From assembly GCA_035309005.1 (NCBI GenBank), contig DATGFP010000156.1, positions 9,521 through 73,520 on the forward strand: a stretch of DNA of 64,000 nucleotides. The letters run 5' to 3'. Below the pieces are notes generated by a model, which saw only the letters and a list, made by a program, of their open reading frames with translations, made no database searches and was not told the DNA's origin. Of this stretch, positions 17,467 to 27,395 are shown one piece after another. Each line of letters opens with the position of its first letter. The stretch's first letter is position 1. The stretch is from DATARH01 sp035309005 (GTDB lineage: Bacteria; Pseudomonadota; Alphaproteobacteria; ATCC43930; CGMCC-115725). A program made the position numbers and the translations under genes.

Positions 17467-17948
17467 CACAAGGTCTCCCGGGGCGCCGCGGAGCGGCCCG
17501 GGTAGATTTCGGCGATCGCGGCCTCGTTATCGCGCGCGGCGGCGGCGAGAGGTTTGTCGTGCCGGCTGGCCGGCTGTGGAGGCGCGGTCTCGTCGGGACG
17601 CGGGGCCGAGAGCGCCAGCAAGCGGCCGGCGACGAGCCCGGCGCCGATTGCGGCAGCGAGGAAGCCGAGCGGCGAGCTTTTCGCGAAATCCTCGATGTCG
17701 CCGACCAATTCGCCCCACGAACGAGCGCGCAATTCGCCGGCGAACGCGTCGATCCGGCGGGCCGCCTCGATGGTATACTGCGCGACCGCGCCGTCCTCGC
17801 TGAGCGACCGCGCCGAACCGCGCAGCACCTCGCCAAAGGCGGCGATCTCGCCGGCGGCGCGGTCGCGCTGCTCCTCGAAGAGCAGCGTCGCGTTGTCGCG
17901 GACCGCCGCGATCAGCTCGGCTGCGATATCGTCCCTAGGCGCATTCAT
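17466..17948 (-). CDS. YqjD/Ndi-like stress-associated membrane-anchored protein
   Basis: 160 residues beginning MNAPRDDIAAELIAAVRDNA, mostly helical with one membrane segment (SSPLGFLAAAIGAGLVAGRLLAL) after a long amphipathic region, then a polar tail. The layout resembles 'nutrient deprivation-induced' and YqjD-like proteins that precede holin-like and DUF3618 genes in alphaproteobacteria. The ATG at 17948 has GGGAG seven bases upstream. It is the first gene of the coupled set. The function is an inference from family context. Confidence 0.75.
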   Translation of the reverse strand: MNAPRDDIAAELIAAVRDNATLLFEEQRDRAAGEIAAFGEVLRGSARSLSEDGAVAQYTIEAARRIDAFAGELRARSWGELVGDIEDFAKSSPLGFLAAAIGAGLVAGRLLALSAPRPDETAPPQPASRHDKPLAAAARDNEAAIAEIYPGRSAAPRETL

Positions 17949-18162
17949 GGTCGCACTCCCGACGCCCGCGGCCAAAACCTGCCGCAGCTCGCCCCAGCAA
18001 AACTCTGTCTCACGAACGGGCAGGCAGGCGCCGCGGTTCCCCGTGCCGCACTCGGTTGTATGCTGGTGGGGAGGGGATCAGACCGTGTTTGACGGCAACG
18101 CCGGAGGTTGCCCAACCGCTCGGCGAATCGCCTTTTCGGTGTGGGCGCGCGGCCCCGGCGCG

Positions 18163-19014
18163 TCAGCGCGCCATGATCACCGGGATCTTCGCGTCCATGA
18201 TGATGTGGCGGGTGGCGCCGCCGAAGATCATCTGGCGGATGCGGCTTTGCGTGTAGGCGCCCTTGAGCAGCAGGTCGGCGCCGCCGGCCATCGCTTCCTT
18301 GAGGAACGATTCGCCCTGCGCCTTCTGCCGGCCGAAGGCGGTGCGCAGGCTGACGCTAAGCCCGTGGCCTTCGAGCGCATGGGCCAGTTCCTCGCCGGCG
18401 GGGCCGGGTTCGGGCATGTGCTGCGAGCCGACCGCGACGACGATCACCTGGCGCGCCAGCTTCAGAAACGGCATCGCCAGCGCCACCGTCATCGCGGTCT
18501 CGGTGCTGCCGTTCCACGCGACCGCGATCGTGTCGCCGAGCTGCGGCCCCATCACCCGCGGCACCATCATCACCGGGCGGCCGCTTTCGAAGAGCGCATC
18601 CTCGAGGGTTGCCTCGGCGATCGAGGCGAGCTTTTCCGGCTGCTCGACCAGGATCAGATCGTAGACCCGGCCGCTCAACCCGACGATCGCGTTCTGCCGC
18701 CCGTCCTCCTCGCGCCACGAGGCGCTCGGCCCAGTGGTGGCGGCCGCCGCGCCGATCGGCACGCCGTTCGCAGCCATGAAATCGCGAAACAGGCGGCGCG
18801 CGTGGTCGCGCCGGTCGTGGCCTTCGCGTTCCAGCGTGCGGTCGACTTCGGACGAGATCGAAAAGCCCATCTCGCCGCCGAACACCACCGCGTATTCGGT
18901 CGTCAAGCTGTGCAGCCCGACGATATGGCTGTCGAACCGGCGCGCGACCTTGAGCGCCGCCTCGAGGACCGGCCCAGCGTTGCCGTCGCCGATCACGGCC
19001 AGCAAATTCTTCAT
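18163..19014 (-). CDS. Universal stress protein (UspA family, tandem-length)
   Basis: 283 residues, about the length of two Usp domains. The N-terminal half starts MKNLLAVIGDGNAGPVLEAA. The C-terminal half carries the ATP-site-like segment KGAYTQSRIRQMIFGGATRH followed by a typical PVIMAR end. The ATG at 19014 follows a GGGAGAGGGAAG ribosome-binding site. It lies alone between the yqj-like cluster and a divergent ABC importer. The role is stress survival by family membership; the specific trigger is unknown. Confidence 0.88.
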   Translation of the reverse strand: MKNLLAVIGDGNAGPVLEAALKVARRFDSHIVGLHSLTTEYAVVFGGEMGFSISSEVDRTLEREGHDRRDHARRLFRDFMAANGVPIGAAAATTGPSASWREEDGRQNAIVGLSGRVYDLILVEQPEKLASIAEATLEDALFESGRPVMMVPRVMGPQLGDTIAVAWNGSTETAMTVALAMPFLKLARQVIVVAVGSQHMPEPGPAGEELAHALEGHGLSVSLRTAFGRQKAQGESFLKEAMAGGADLLLKGAYTQSRIRQMIFGGATRHIIMDAKIPVIMAR

Positions 19015-19175
19015 GCCGCTTCCCTCTCCCGAGGGTGCCCGCACGAGCGCGGTGCGCACCTTTTATCCGAGGGTACTACTTTGCGCCGATCGTTGCGAGA
19101 GCGCCGCGGCTCGACGCCCGACGGCGCCCCGACTACACTCGGCGCGCGGTTCTTTGCAGGATGGACACTCGGTCG

Positions 19176-20177
19176 ATGCGACGCAGCGCACGCACTTTCC
19201 TCGCGGCCGCCATCATGCTCGGCGCCGCCTGTGGGCTGCGACAGCCCGCCAGCGCCGCCGACACGGTCAATTTCGGCACCGACTGGAAGGCCGAGGCCGA
19301 GCACGGCGGCTATTACCAGGCGCTCGCCACCGGCATCTACCAGCGCTACGGGCTCGACGTGAAGCTGAAGCCGGGTGGGCCGCAGGTCAACCACGCCCAG
19401 CTCTTGGCGGCCGGCGTCCTCGACTTCAACATCGCCTCCAACTCGTTCGCGGTGCTGAATTACGTGCAGCAGCAGATCCCGATGGTGGCGGTCGCGGCGA
19501 TCTTCCAAAAGGACCCCTCGGTGTTGATCGCGCATCCCGGGCAGGGCGACGACAGCCTCGCTGCCCTGAAGGGCAAACCGATCATGATCAGCTCCGACAC
19601 GCGGGTGACAAGCTGGCTCTTTCTCAAGCAGAAATTTGGCTACACCGACGACCAGATCCGCCCCTACGCGTTCAGCGCCGCGCCGTTTCTCGCCGATGCC
19701 ACGGCGATCCAGCAGGGCTATCTGACGAGCGAGCCGTTCACAATCGAGCATGCCGGGGTGAAGCCGGTCGTGCTGCTGCTCGCGGACGCCGGCTATTCGA
19801 GCTATGGCGGGCTGATCGAAACCTCGCAAAAGCTGGCGCACGACAAGCCCGATCTGGTGCGGCGCTTCGTCAATGCCAGCATCGAGGGTTGGTACAGCTA
19901 TCTCTTCGGCGATCCGGCGCCGGGCGACGCGCTGATCAAGCGCGACAATTCCGAGATGACCGACGCGCTCCTCGCCTACGGCCGGGACAAAATGAAAGAA
20001 TACGGCATCATCGCCAGCGGCGACGCGGCGCAGCGCGGCATCGGCGCGATGAGCGAAGCACGCTGGCGCGATTTCTTCGAGACGATGGCCAAGGCCAAGC
20101 TTTATCCGGCCGACATGGATTTCCGCCGCGCCTTCACGCTGCAATTCGTCAACCAGAAGGTCGGGATGCGGCCCTGA
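19176..20177 (+). CDS. NMT1/SsuA-type ABC transporter substrate-binding protein
   Basis: 333 residues with an N-terminal signal peptide (RTFLAAAIMLGAACGL, Ala-Ala cleavage region near residue 30). An NMT1/THI5-like periplasmic-binding fold follows (NFGTDWKAEAEHGGYYQALA, GIYQRYGLDVKLKPGG, SEPFTIEHAG). Such proteins bind pyrimidine precursors, alkanesulfonates, taurine or nitriles. The start could be ATG at 19161 or 19176; 19176 gives a cleaner signal peptide. An ATPase and a permease follow, completing an importer. I saw no TPP riboswitch upstream, so a thiamine role is not supported. Confidence 0.87.
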   Translation: MRRSARTFLAAAIMLGAACGLRQPASAADTVNFGTDWKAEAEHGGYYQALATGIYQRYGLDVKLKPGGPQVNHAQLLAAGVLDFNIASNSFAVLNYVQQQIPMVAVAAIFQKDPSVLIAHPGQGDDSLAALKGKPIMISSDTRVTSWLFLKQKFGYTDDQIRPYAFSAAPFLADATAIQQGYLTSEPFTIEHAGVKPVVLLLADAGYSSYGGLIETSQKLAHDKPDLVRRFVNASIEGWYSYLFGDPAPGDALIKRDNSEMTDALLAYGRDKMKEYGIIASGDAAQRGIGAMSEARWRDFFETMAKAKLYPADMDFRRAFTLQFVNQKVGMRP

Positions 20178-20192
20178 GCTGGCCGGAGTGGG

Positions 20193-20980
<788 letters not shown>

Positions 20981-20984
<4 letters not shown>

Positions 20985-21766
20985 TGCAGCGCGCCCTGCG
21001 CCTCCTCGCGCCGCTGGCGATCGGGATCGTCTTTCTCGCCGCCTGGGAAGCAATCGTGCGCCTCCGCGGCATCCCGCCCTACATTCTGCCGGCGCCGAGC
21101 GCGGTGGCGCAGAGCCTGTGGGTCGACGGCCCGAGCCTGTTCTTCTCGCTCCTGGTCACGCTGCGCATCACGCTGGCGGCGCTGGCGGCGGCAGCCTTCT
21201 TCGGCGGCGCGCTGGCGCTGTTGTTCTCGCGTTCGCGGATCCTCGAACTCAGCCTCTTTCCCTATGCCGTCATTCTGCAGGTGACGCCGATCGTCGCGAT
21301 CGCGCCCTTGATCATCATCTGGGTGCGCCAGCCGTTTCTCGCGCTCCTGGTGTGCGCCTGGATCGTCGCGTTCTTCCCGATCGTCTCCAACACCACGGTC
21401 GGCCTCAACAGCGCCGACCGCAACCTCCTGGCCCTCTTCCGCCTTTACGGCGCCTCGCCCGGCCAGACGCTGCTCCTGCTGCGCCTGCCGACGGCGCTCC
21501 CATATTTCCTCGCCGGCTTGCGCATCAGCGGCGGCCTTGCCCTCATCGGTGCGGTCGTCGCCGAGTTCGTCGCCGGCACCGGCGGGGCCGAGACCGGGCT
21601 TGCCTTCCGCATCCTCGAAGCCGGCTACCGCCTGGCGATCCCGCGCCTCTTCGCCGCCCTTTTCCTCTTGTCGCTGACCGGGATCGTGATCTACCTCCTG
21701 CTCGACCTCCTGTCGCGCCGCCTGCTGCGCCACTGGCACGAAAGCGCGCTCGCCGAGGAGGAGTAG
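20981..21766 (+). CDS. ABC transporter permease (SsuC/TauC/ThiX type)
   Basis: 261 residues with about six membrane segments and the EAA-like loop LYGASPGQTLLLLRLPTALP that docks the ATPase. Two ATGs (20981, 20984) overlap the ATPase stop. It is the last gene of the three-gene importer. Its stop is one base from the stop of the convergent SDR gene. Confidence 0.92.
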
Positions 21767-21767
21767 G

Positions 21768-22523
21768 TTACCCCCTCCCGACGAACGGCATCTTGGTGGC
21801 CATCACGGTCAGGAACTGGATGTTGGCTTCGGGCGTCACGGTGGCGCAGAGGACGACCGAGCGGGCGACGTTTTCGACGTCCATCGTCGGCTCGATCATG
21901 ACTTCGCCGTTGGGCTGCGGCACGCCGCGGGTCATCCGCTGGGTCATCTCGGTGAGCGCATTGCCGACATCGATCTGGCTGCACGAAATGTCGTATTTGC
22001 GGCCGTCGAGCGAGGTCGATTTGGTCAGACCGGTGACCGCGTGCTTGGCGGTCGTGTAGGCGATCGAGTTGGGCCGCGGCACGTGCGCCGATATCGAGCC
22101 GTTGTTGATGATGCGGCCGCCCATCGGGTTCTGTTCCTTCATCATGCGCACCGCCTGCTGGGTGCACAGGAAGGTGCCGTTGACGATCGAGTCGATGACG
22201 CCCTTCCACTTCGCGTAATCGAGATCCTCGATCGGTGCGGCGGCGCCGTAGCCGGCGTTGTTGAAGAGGACGTCGAGCCGGCCGAACTTGGCCTTGGTGG
22301 CGGCAAACAGCGCCGCGACCGAGTCCGGGTCGCCGACATCGGTGGGGACGCCGAGCGCCCTGCCCTGCAACCCCTCGATCTGACTGACGACGGCGTCGAG
22401 CGGCTCCGGCCGGCGCCCGGCGACCACCACCGCGAACCCCTCGCGCGCCAGCGCCAGGGCCGAGGCTTTGCCAATGCCGCTGCCGCCGCCGGTGACGAGC
22501 GCAACCTTGCCGTTCGAAGCCAT
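21768..22523 (-). CDS. Short-chain dehydrogenase/reductase (classical)
   Basis: 251 residues with TGGGSGIG (11-18), NNAG and an intact catalytic Tyr-x-x-x-Lys (YTTAK) preceded by INNGSIS. That makes it a competent NAD(P)-dependent oxidoreductase, unlike the degenerate SDR at the left edge. The C-terminus (VVLCATVTPEANIQFLTVMA) matches SDRs often annotated as 3-oxoacyl-ACP-reductase-like. The substrate is unknown. It probably precedes no other gene in an operon; the GNAT gene lies 47 nt upstream on the same strand. Confidence 0.9.
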   Translation of the reverse strand: MASNGKVALVTGGGSGIGKASALALAREGFAVVVAGRRPEPLDAVVSQIEGLQGRALGVPTDVGDPDSVAALFAATKAKFGRLDVLFNNAGYGAAAPIEDLDYAKWKGVIDSIVNGTFLCTQQAVRMMKEQNPMGGRIINNGSISAHVPRPNSIAYTTAKHAVTGLTKSTSLDGRKYDISCSQIDVGNALTEMTQRMTRGVPQPNGEVMIEPTMDVENVARSVVLCATVTPEANIQFLTVMATKMPFVGRG

Positions 22524-22570
22524 AATGCGTTCCTCCTGGGGAAATCGGGGTTTGTCTGGCGCCGACGATA

Positions 22571-23020
22571 TCAGGTTTGCGCCGACCGCGGCAGCAGCCG
22601 CTTTGTCATGTAATAGCGGGTGAGGCCGGGCGGGTCGCAGACGATCGTCGCGGCGATGTCGTAGCCCTGCTTCTGGTAGAACAGCGGCGCCTGGACGCTG
22701 AGCGTCGTCAGCGCGATGCGGCTGCAGCCGCGCCGGCGCCCTTCCTCTTCCGCTATCGCCAGGACGCGGCTGCCGATGCGGTCGCGGCGCAAGCCCTCGG
22801 GCAGGAAAAAGCGCTCGACGTAGACGAGCCCGAACGAGGTGCGCCCATAGAGCCCGCCGACGATTTTGCCGCCGGCCCGCTCGCGGACAAAGACCGCCAG
22901 CGGGCGATGGTCGCGGTAGCCGGTGCGGCTTTCGTTGTAGGCGGCCAGCCCGTCGGCGATCACCGCGACATCGGCCGGGTCGAGCGCGTCGGTCAGGGTG
23001 ATTTCGGGATCCTCTGGCAT
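22571..23020 (-). CDS. GNAT-family N-acetyltransferase
   Basis: 149 residues of GNAT fold. VYVERFFLPEGLRRDRIGSR holds the acetyl-CoA-binding R/Q-x-x-G-x-G/A type loop, and the C-terminal FYQKQGYD segment is typical. The substrate is unknown. It lies 13 nt downstream of the amidase gene on the same strand, suggesting co-transcription. Confidence 0.88.
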   Translation of the reverse strand: MPEDPEITLTDALDPADVAVIADGLAAYNESRTGYRDHRPLAVFVRERAGGKIVGGLYGRTSFGLVYVERFFLPEGLRRDRIGSRVLAIAEEEGRRRGCSRIALTTLSVQAPLFYQKQGYDIAATIVCDPPGLTRYYMTKRLLPRSAQT

Positions 23021-23033
23021 GCGTCTATCCCCT

Positions 23034-24437
23034 TCAATCGAGCGGCGGCGGCCGGCGCTCGGGCTGCGTCGCCTCGAAGGCGCGGGCGGCGCGCAGCACC
23101 AGAGGCTCGGCGTAGAGCGGCCCGACGATCTGCAGGCCGATTGGCAGCCCGGCGGCGGTCAGGCCGCACGGGATCGAGGCGGCCGGCTGGCGCGTCATGT
23201 TGAAGGGATAGCTGAAGGGCGACCAGTCGACCCAATTGGTCTCGCTCGCCGGGTCGCTCAAATCCTGGCCGACCGGCAAGGCCGGCAGCGGCATCATCGG
23301 CGTCAAGAGCAAATCGTAGCGCTGGTGGAACGCCGCCATCTGCCGGCCGAGCGCGGCGCGCGCCAGATCGGCGGCGACAAAATCGACGCCGCTGACCCGC
23401 TCGCCCTGGGCCGCGATGGCGAGGAGGCCGGGGTCGCACAGCTTGCGCCTGTCCGCCGGGAAGCTTCGCAGGTTGCGAGCCGAGCCGGCGCTCCACAGCG
23501 TCAGCAGCGCCTCGCGCGGCGACGGGAAAATTTCTCCGACCTGTTCGACCGTCGCGCCGAGTTCCTCGAATTTGCCCGCCGCCGCGGCGCAGCTTGCGGC
23601 GATCTCGGGATCGACCCGGGCGTAGCCGAGATCGGGGCTGTAGGCGATGCGCAGGCCCTTCACTCCGCCTTCGATGCCGTCGCGGTAGTCGCGCGTCTCG
23701 GGCGGCAGGATATAGGGGTCGCGAGGGTCGGGCCCAGCCAGCACGTTGAGCATCGCCGCCGCGTCCACCACATTGCGCGCCATCGGCCCGACATTGGAGA
23801 GAAGGCCGAGCGGCCCATAGGGATGCGCCGGCACCCGCCCGAAGGTCGCCTTGATCCCGAAAATGCCGGTGAAGGCGGCCGGGATGCGGATCGAGCCGGC
23901 GCCGTCGCTGCCGACATGCAAGGGCGCGATGCCGGCGGAGCAGGAAGCGGCCGCGCCGGCGCTGCTGCCGCCCGGCGTGCGCCCCAGGTTCCATGGGTTG
24001 CGGGTGATGCCGGTCAAGGGCGAGTCGCCGATCGCCTTCCAGCCGAATTCCGGCGTTGTCGTCTTGCCGAGGATCACCGCGCCGGCTTCGCGCAGCCGCG
24101 CCACCGCCGGGCCGTCCTCGGCGTCCGGCGCCGGATCGGTCAGGTGCGAGCCGCGCCGCGTCGGATGCCCCCGCATCATCACGAGGTCCTTCACCGTCAC
24201 CGGCACGCCGTCGATCGGGCCCAGCGGCCGGCCCTGCCGCCAGCGCTCTTCGGCCGCGCGCGCCGCCGCCAGCGCGCCGTCGCGGTCGACCAGACAGAAC
24301 GCGTTGAGCTTCGGCTGCAGCGCCGCGATCCGGGCGAGCAGGGCCTCGGCCGCCTCGACCGGCGACAGCTCCTGCTTGCGGTAGAGCCCGGCGAGGTCGA
24401 GCGCCGAAGTAAAAGCAATGTCGGAAGCGCTCGTCAT
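23034..24437 (-). CDS. Amidase-signature-family hydrolase
   Basis: 467 residues with the complete Ser-cisSer-Lys triad: Lys83 in VTVKDL, Ser158 in GGSSAG and nucleophile Ser182 in AGSIRIPA. It has the GatA/amidase architecture but no gatB or gatC neighbours, so it is a catabolic amidase rather than the tRNA amidotransferase. The ATG at 24437 follows GGGAGGGGAG directly. It is divergent (142 bp) from a five-gene peptide-type ABC operon, suggesting the imported compound carries an amide bond. Confidence 0.92.
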   Translation of the reverse strand: MTSASDIAFTSALDLAGLYRKQELSPVEAAEALLARIAALQPKLNAFCLVDRDGALAAARAAEERWRQGRPLGPIDGVPVTVKDLVMMRGHPTRRGSHLTDPAPDAEDGPAVARLREAGAVILGKTTTPEFGWKAIGDSPLTGITRNPWNLGRTPGGSSAGAAASCSAGIAPLHVGSDGAGSIRIPAAFTGIFGIKATFGRVPAHPYGPLGLLSNVGPMARNVVDAAAMLNVLAGPDPRDPYILPPETRDYRDGIEGGVKGLRIAYSPDLGYARVDPEIAASCAAAAGKFEELGATVEQVGEIFPSPREALLTLWSAGSARNLRSFPADRRKLCDPGLLAIAAQGERVSGVDFVAADLARAALGRQMAAFHQRYDLLLTPMMPLPALPVGQDLSDPASETNWVDWSPFSYPFNMTRQPAASIPCGLTAAGLPIGLQIVGPLYAEPLVLRAARAFEATQPERRPPPLD

Positions 24438-24579
24438 CTCCCCTCCCTGATCAGGCGACGCGACTATCGACGAATTGCCGCAGCCCGGCAACGCCTGCCC
24501 GGCACGCCGCTTGCGTCGTGATTGTGGGGTTCGCGGTTGACGGCGTAAGGTTTCACGAACGACGCGAACGGGGATAGCG

Positions 24580-26172
24580 ATGTCGAGAATAGCAGGACGG
24601 ATTTGCTGCGCCGCAGCCTTGTTGGCGCTGGCGCTTGGCCTCGCGCCGGCACATGCCGCAGCCGAGACGACGACGCTGCGCTTCATCCCGCAGGCCGATT
24701 TGCGCAGCCTCGACCCGATCTGGACCACCGCCTACATCACCCGCAATTTCGGCTACATGGTCTACGACACGCTGTTCGCGCTCGACAAAAACTTGCAGCC
24801 GCAGCCGCAGATGGTCGACACGTGGAAGGCGAGCGACGACAAGCTGAGCTATTCGTTCACCTTGCGCCCCGGGCTCAAGTGGCATGACGGATCGCCGGTG
24901 CGCGCCGCCGATTGCGTCGCCTCGATCGCCCGCTGGGGCAAGCGCGACCCGTTCGGGCAAAAGCTGATGGACGCGGTCGACAAGATGACCGCCGACAACG
25001 ACCAGAGCTTCACGATCCACTTGAAAACGCCGTTCCCGTTGATCCTCTACGCGCTCGGCAAGCTGTCGAGCAACGTGCCGTTCATGATGCCGGAGCGGCT
25101 GGCGAAAACCGACCCCTTCCAGCAGGTCACCGAGGTCGACGGCTCCGGCCCCTTCAAGTTCGTCAAGGAGGAATGGGTCCCCGGGAGCAAGGCGGTCTTC
25201 GTCAAGAATACCGATTACGTGCCGCGCAAGGAGACGCCGAGCTTTGCCGCCGGCGGCAAGGTGGTCAAGGTCGACCGCGTCGAGTGGCTTTATATCCCCG
25301 ACACCGCGACCGCTGCCTCGGCGCTGAACGCCGGCGAAGCCGATTGGTGGGAGCAGCCGCCCGCCGATCTCGTGCCGGTGCTCGCCGCCAACAAGGACGT
25401 CAAGGTCGCGACCGTTGACCCGCTCGGCAATATCGGGGTGCTGCGCTTCAATCAGCTGCTGCCGCCGTTCGACAACCCGAAGATGCGCGAGGCGGTGCTG
25501 AACCTGGTCGACCAGAAGGACTACATGCGCGCCGTCGCCGGCGATGAGAAGTATTGGAAGACCTGCGTCGCGCTGTTTGTCTGCAACACCCCGTTCGCGA
25601 CCAATGCCGGCGCCGACGAATTGCTGCACGGGCCGAACGTCGAGAAGGCCAAGGAGCTGATCAAGGAGGCCGGCTACAAGGGGGAAAAGGTGGTGCTGCT
25701 CGACGCCACCGACCAGCCGATCGTGCACGCCCAGGCATTGGTCACGGCGCAGGCGCTCGGCAAGGCCGGGATCAACGTCCAGATCGACGCCAACGACTGG
25801 GGCACGCTGGTCACCCGGCGCACCTCGAAAAAGCCGATCAGCGAGGGCGGCTGGAACCTGTTCCACACCTGGACCGCCGCTCCCGACATGCTGTCGCCGG
25901 CGCTGAACGGCCCGCTGCGCGGCAACGGCGAGAAGGCGTGGTTCGGCTGGCCGAGCGACCCCAAGCTCGAGGGGCTGGTCGATACCTGGTTCAAGTCGCC
26001 CGAGGCGGCCGAGCAGAAGGAGGTCGCCAAGGAGATCCAGGTCGAGGCCTACAAAAACGAGATCCCCTATGTGCCGACCGGGCAGTTCCTGATCCCCACC
26101 GCCTACCGCAAGAACCTCGACGGCATCATCATCGCGCCGGTGGTCTTTCTGTGGAACGTCGAGAAGAAGTGA
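24580..26172 (+). CDS. Peptide/opine-type ABC transporter substrate-binding protein (SBP family 5)
   Basis: 530 residues with a signal peptide (CCAAALLALALGLAPAHAAA) and an SBP_bac_5 fold (DPIWTTAYITRNFGYMVYDT, RPGLKWHDGSPVRAADCVAS). It captures peptides, opines or other nitrogenous solutes in the periplasm. It heads the operon binding protein, permease, permease, ATPase, ATPase. A 170-bp gap containing strong palindromes follows, likely giving the binding protein a higher mRNA level than the membrane parts. A divergent amidase lies upstream. Confidence 0.93.
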   Translation: MSRIAGRICCAAALLALALGLAPAHAAAETTTLRFIPQADLRSLDPIWTTAYITRNFGYMVYDTLFALDKNLQPQPQMVDTWKASDDKLSYSFTLRPGLKWHDGSPVRAADCVASIARWGKRDPFGQKLMDAVDKMTADNDQSFTIHLKTPFPLILYALGKLSSNVPFMMPERLAKTDPFQQVTEVDGSGPFKFVKEEWVPGSKAVFVKNTDYVPRKETPSFAAGGKVVKVDRVEWLYIPDTATAASALNAGEADWWEQPPADLVPVLAANKDVKVATVDPLGNIGVLRFNQLLPPFDNPKMREAVLNLVDQKDYMRAVAGDEKYWKTCVALFVCNTPFATNAGADELLHGPNVEKAKELIKEAGYKGEKVVLLDATDQPIVHAQALVTAQALGKAGINVQIDANDWGTLVTRRTSKKPISEGGWNLFHTWTAAPDMLSPALNGPLRGNGEKAWFGWPSDPKLEGLVDTWFKSPEAAEQKEVAKEIQVEAYKNEIPYVPTGQFLIPTAYRKNLDGIIIAPVVFLWNVEKK

Positions 26173-26187
26173 TTGCGGGGCCGCTAA

Positions 26188-26314
26188 ACCCCCACCCCAA
26201 CCCTTCCCCGCTTGCGGGGGAGGGGGAAGGCTGGGGCGCTTCGTCAAATAACCCTCCCCCGCAAGCGGGGGAGGGAGGGACCCGCCGCAGAGCGGCGGGA
26301 GGGTGGGGGTGGGT
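26188..26314. repeat. Composite palindromic repeat, family C
   Basis: Two oppositely oriented copies of a C-rich/G-rich unit (ACCCCAACC ... CCCCGCTTGCGGGGGAGGG and its inverse with CCCCCGCAAGCGGGGGAGGG) sit between binding-protein and permease genes. A third small stem CCCGCCG-CAGAG-CGGCGGG ends the element. RNA from either strand would fold tightly. Confidence 0.8.
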
Positions 26315-26342
26315 TCGCACCGCCGACTGGGTCGCCTGAATC

Positions 26343-27284
26343 ATGTTCGCCTACATCGTGCGGCGCATTCTGGCGACGATCCCGGTGATGGCGGTGGTCG
26401 GGGTCTTTGTCTTCGCGCTGTTGCACCTGAGCCCGGGCGACCCGGCGGCGATCATCGCCGGCGACACCGCGACGGGCGCCGACATCGCCCGTATCCGCGC
26501 CGCCCTCGGCCTCGACCAGCCGATCTACGTGCAGTTCGGCATCTGGGCCTGGGGCCTGCTGCACGGCGATCTCGGCATCTCGATCTTCACCAACCTGCCG
26601 GTGGCGAAGCTGATCGCGCAGCGCCTCGAACCGACCGTCGCGCTGACCCTATCGACGCTCTTCGTCTCGGTCGCGGTCGCGATCCCGATGGGGGTCGTCG
26701 CCGCGTGGCGCGCCGGCTCGTGGATCGACCGCGTCGTCATGGTGTTCGCGGTGCTCGGCTTCTCGGTGCCGGTGTTCGTGCTGGCCTACATCCTGATCTT
26801 CGTCTTCGCGATCTGGGCCGATCTGTTGCCGGTGCAGGGCTATGTCAGCATCACCCGGGGCCTGTGGCCGTTCCTGTCGCATATCATCCTGCCGTCGATC
26901 GCGCTCGGCATGATCTTCGCCGCGCTGATCGCGCGGATCACCCGCGCCAGCATGCTCGACGTGCTCGCGCAGGATTACATCCGCACCGCGCAGGCCAAGG
27001 GCCTTTCGAACGAGCAGGTGCTGCTCGGCCACGCGCTGAAGAACGCCGCGGTGCCGATCGTGACGATCATCGGGATCGGCGTCGCGCTCCTGATCGGAGG
27101 GGTCGTCGTGACCGAGACGGTGTTCGCGATCCCCGGGCTCGGGCGGCTTACCGTCGACGCGATCCTGCGCCGCGACTATCCGATCATCCAGGGCGTCATC
27201 CTGATCTTCTCGGCCGCCTATGTGCTGGTCAACCTATTGGTCGATCTCAGCTACACGCTGCTCGACCCGCGCATCCGCTATTGA
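26343..27284 (+). CDS. Peptide-type ABC transporter permease 1 (DppB-like)
   Basis: 313 residues with the DppB/OppB start MFAYIVRRILATIPVM, six membrane segments and the cytoplasmic loop DYIRTAQAKGLSNEQVLLGH that contacts the ATPases. The C-terminal LVDLSYTLLDPRIRY is diagnostic of the family. It forms the translocation pore with the next gene. Confidence 0.95.
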   Translation: MFAYIVRRILATIPVMAVVGVFVFALLHLSPGDPAAIIAGDTATGADIARIRAALGLDQPIYVQFGIWAWGLLHGDLGISIFTNLPVAKLIAQRLEPTVALTLSTLFVSVAVAIPMGVVAAWRAGSWIDRVVMVFAVLGFSVPVFVLAYILIFVFAIWADLLPVQGYVSITRGLWPFLSHIILPSIALGMIFAALIARITRASMLDVLAQDYIRTAQAKGLSNEQVLLGHALKNAAVPIVTIIGIGVALLIGGVVVTETVFAIPGLGRLTVDAILRRDYPIIQGVILIFSAAYVLVNLLVDLSYTLLDPRIRY

Positions 27285-27299
27285 CGTGAGGACCAATCC

Positions 27300-27378
27300 G
27301 TCATTCCCGCGAAAGCGGGAACCCAGAGCCCCGAGGGCAATGTCGCCCGCCCTGGACCCCCGCTTGCGCGGGGGTGAC
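27300..27378. repeat. Palindromic repeat, family B, copy 1
   Basis: The outer arms are GTCATTCCCGCG-AAAGCGGGAA on the left and CCCCCGCTTGCGCGGGGGTGAC on the right, with a variable middle. It fills the gap between the two permease genes. A close copy lies at 36570-36645. Confidence 0.8.
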
Positions 27379-27395
27379 GGCTGGAGGGATTGAGG

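Noticed and set aside
19015..19175. TPP riboswitch before the NMT1-type importer
   Set aside because: No CTGAGA-type core or matching stems found.
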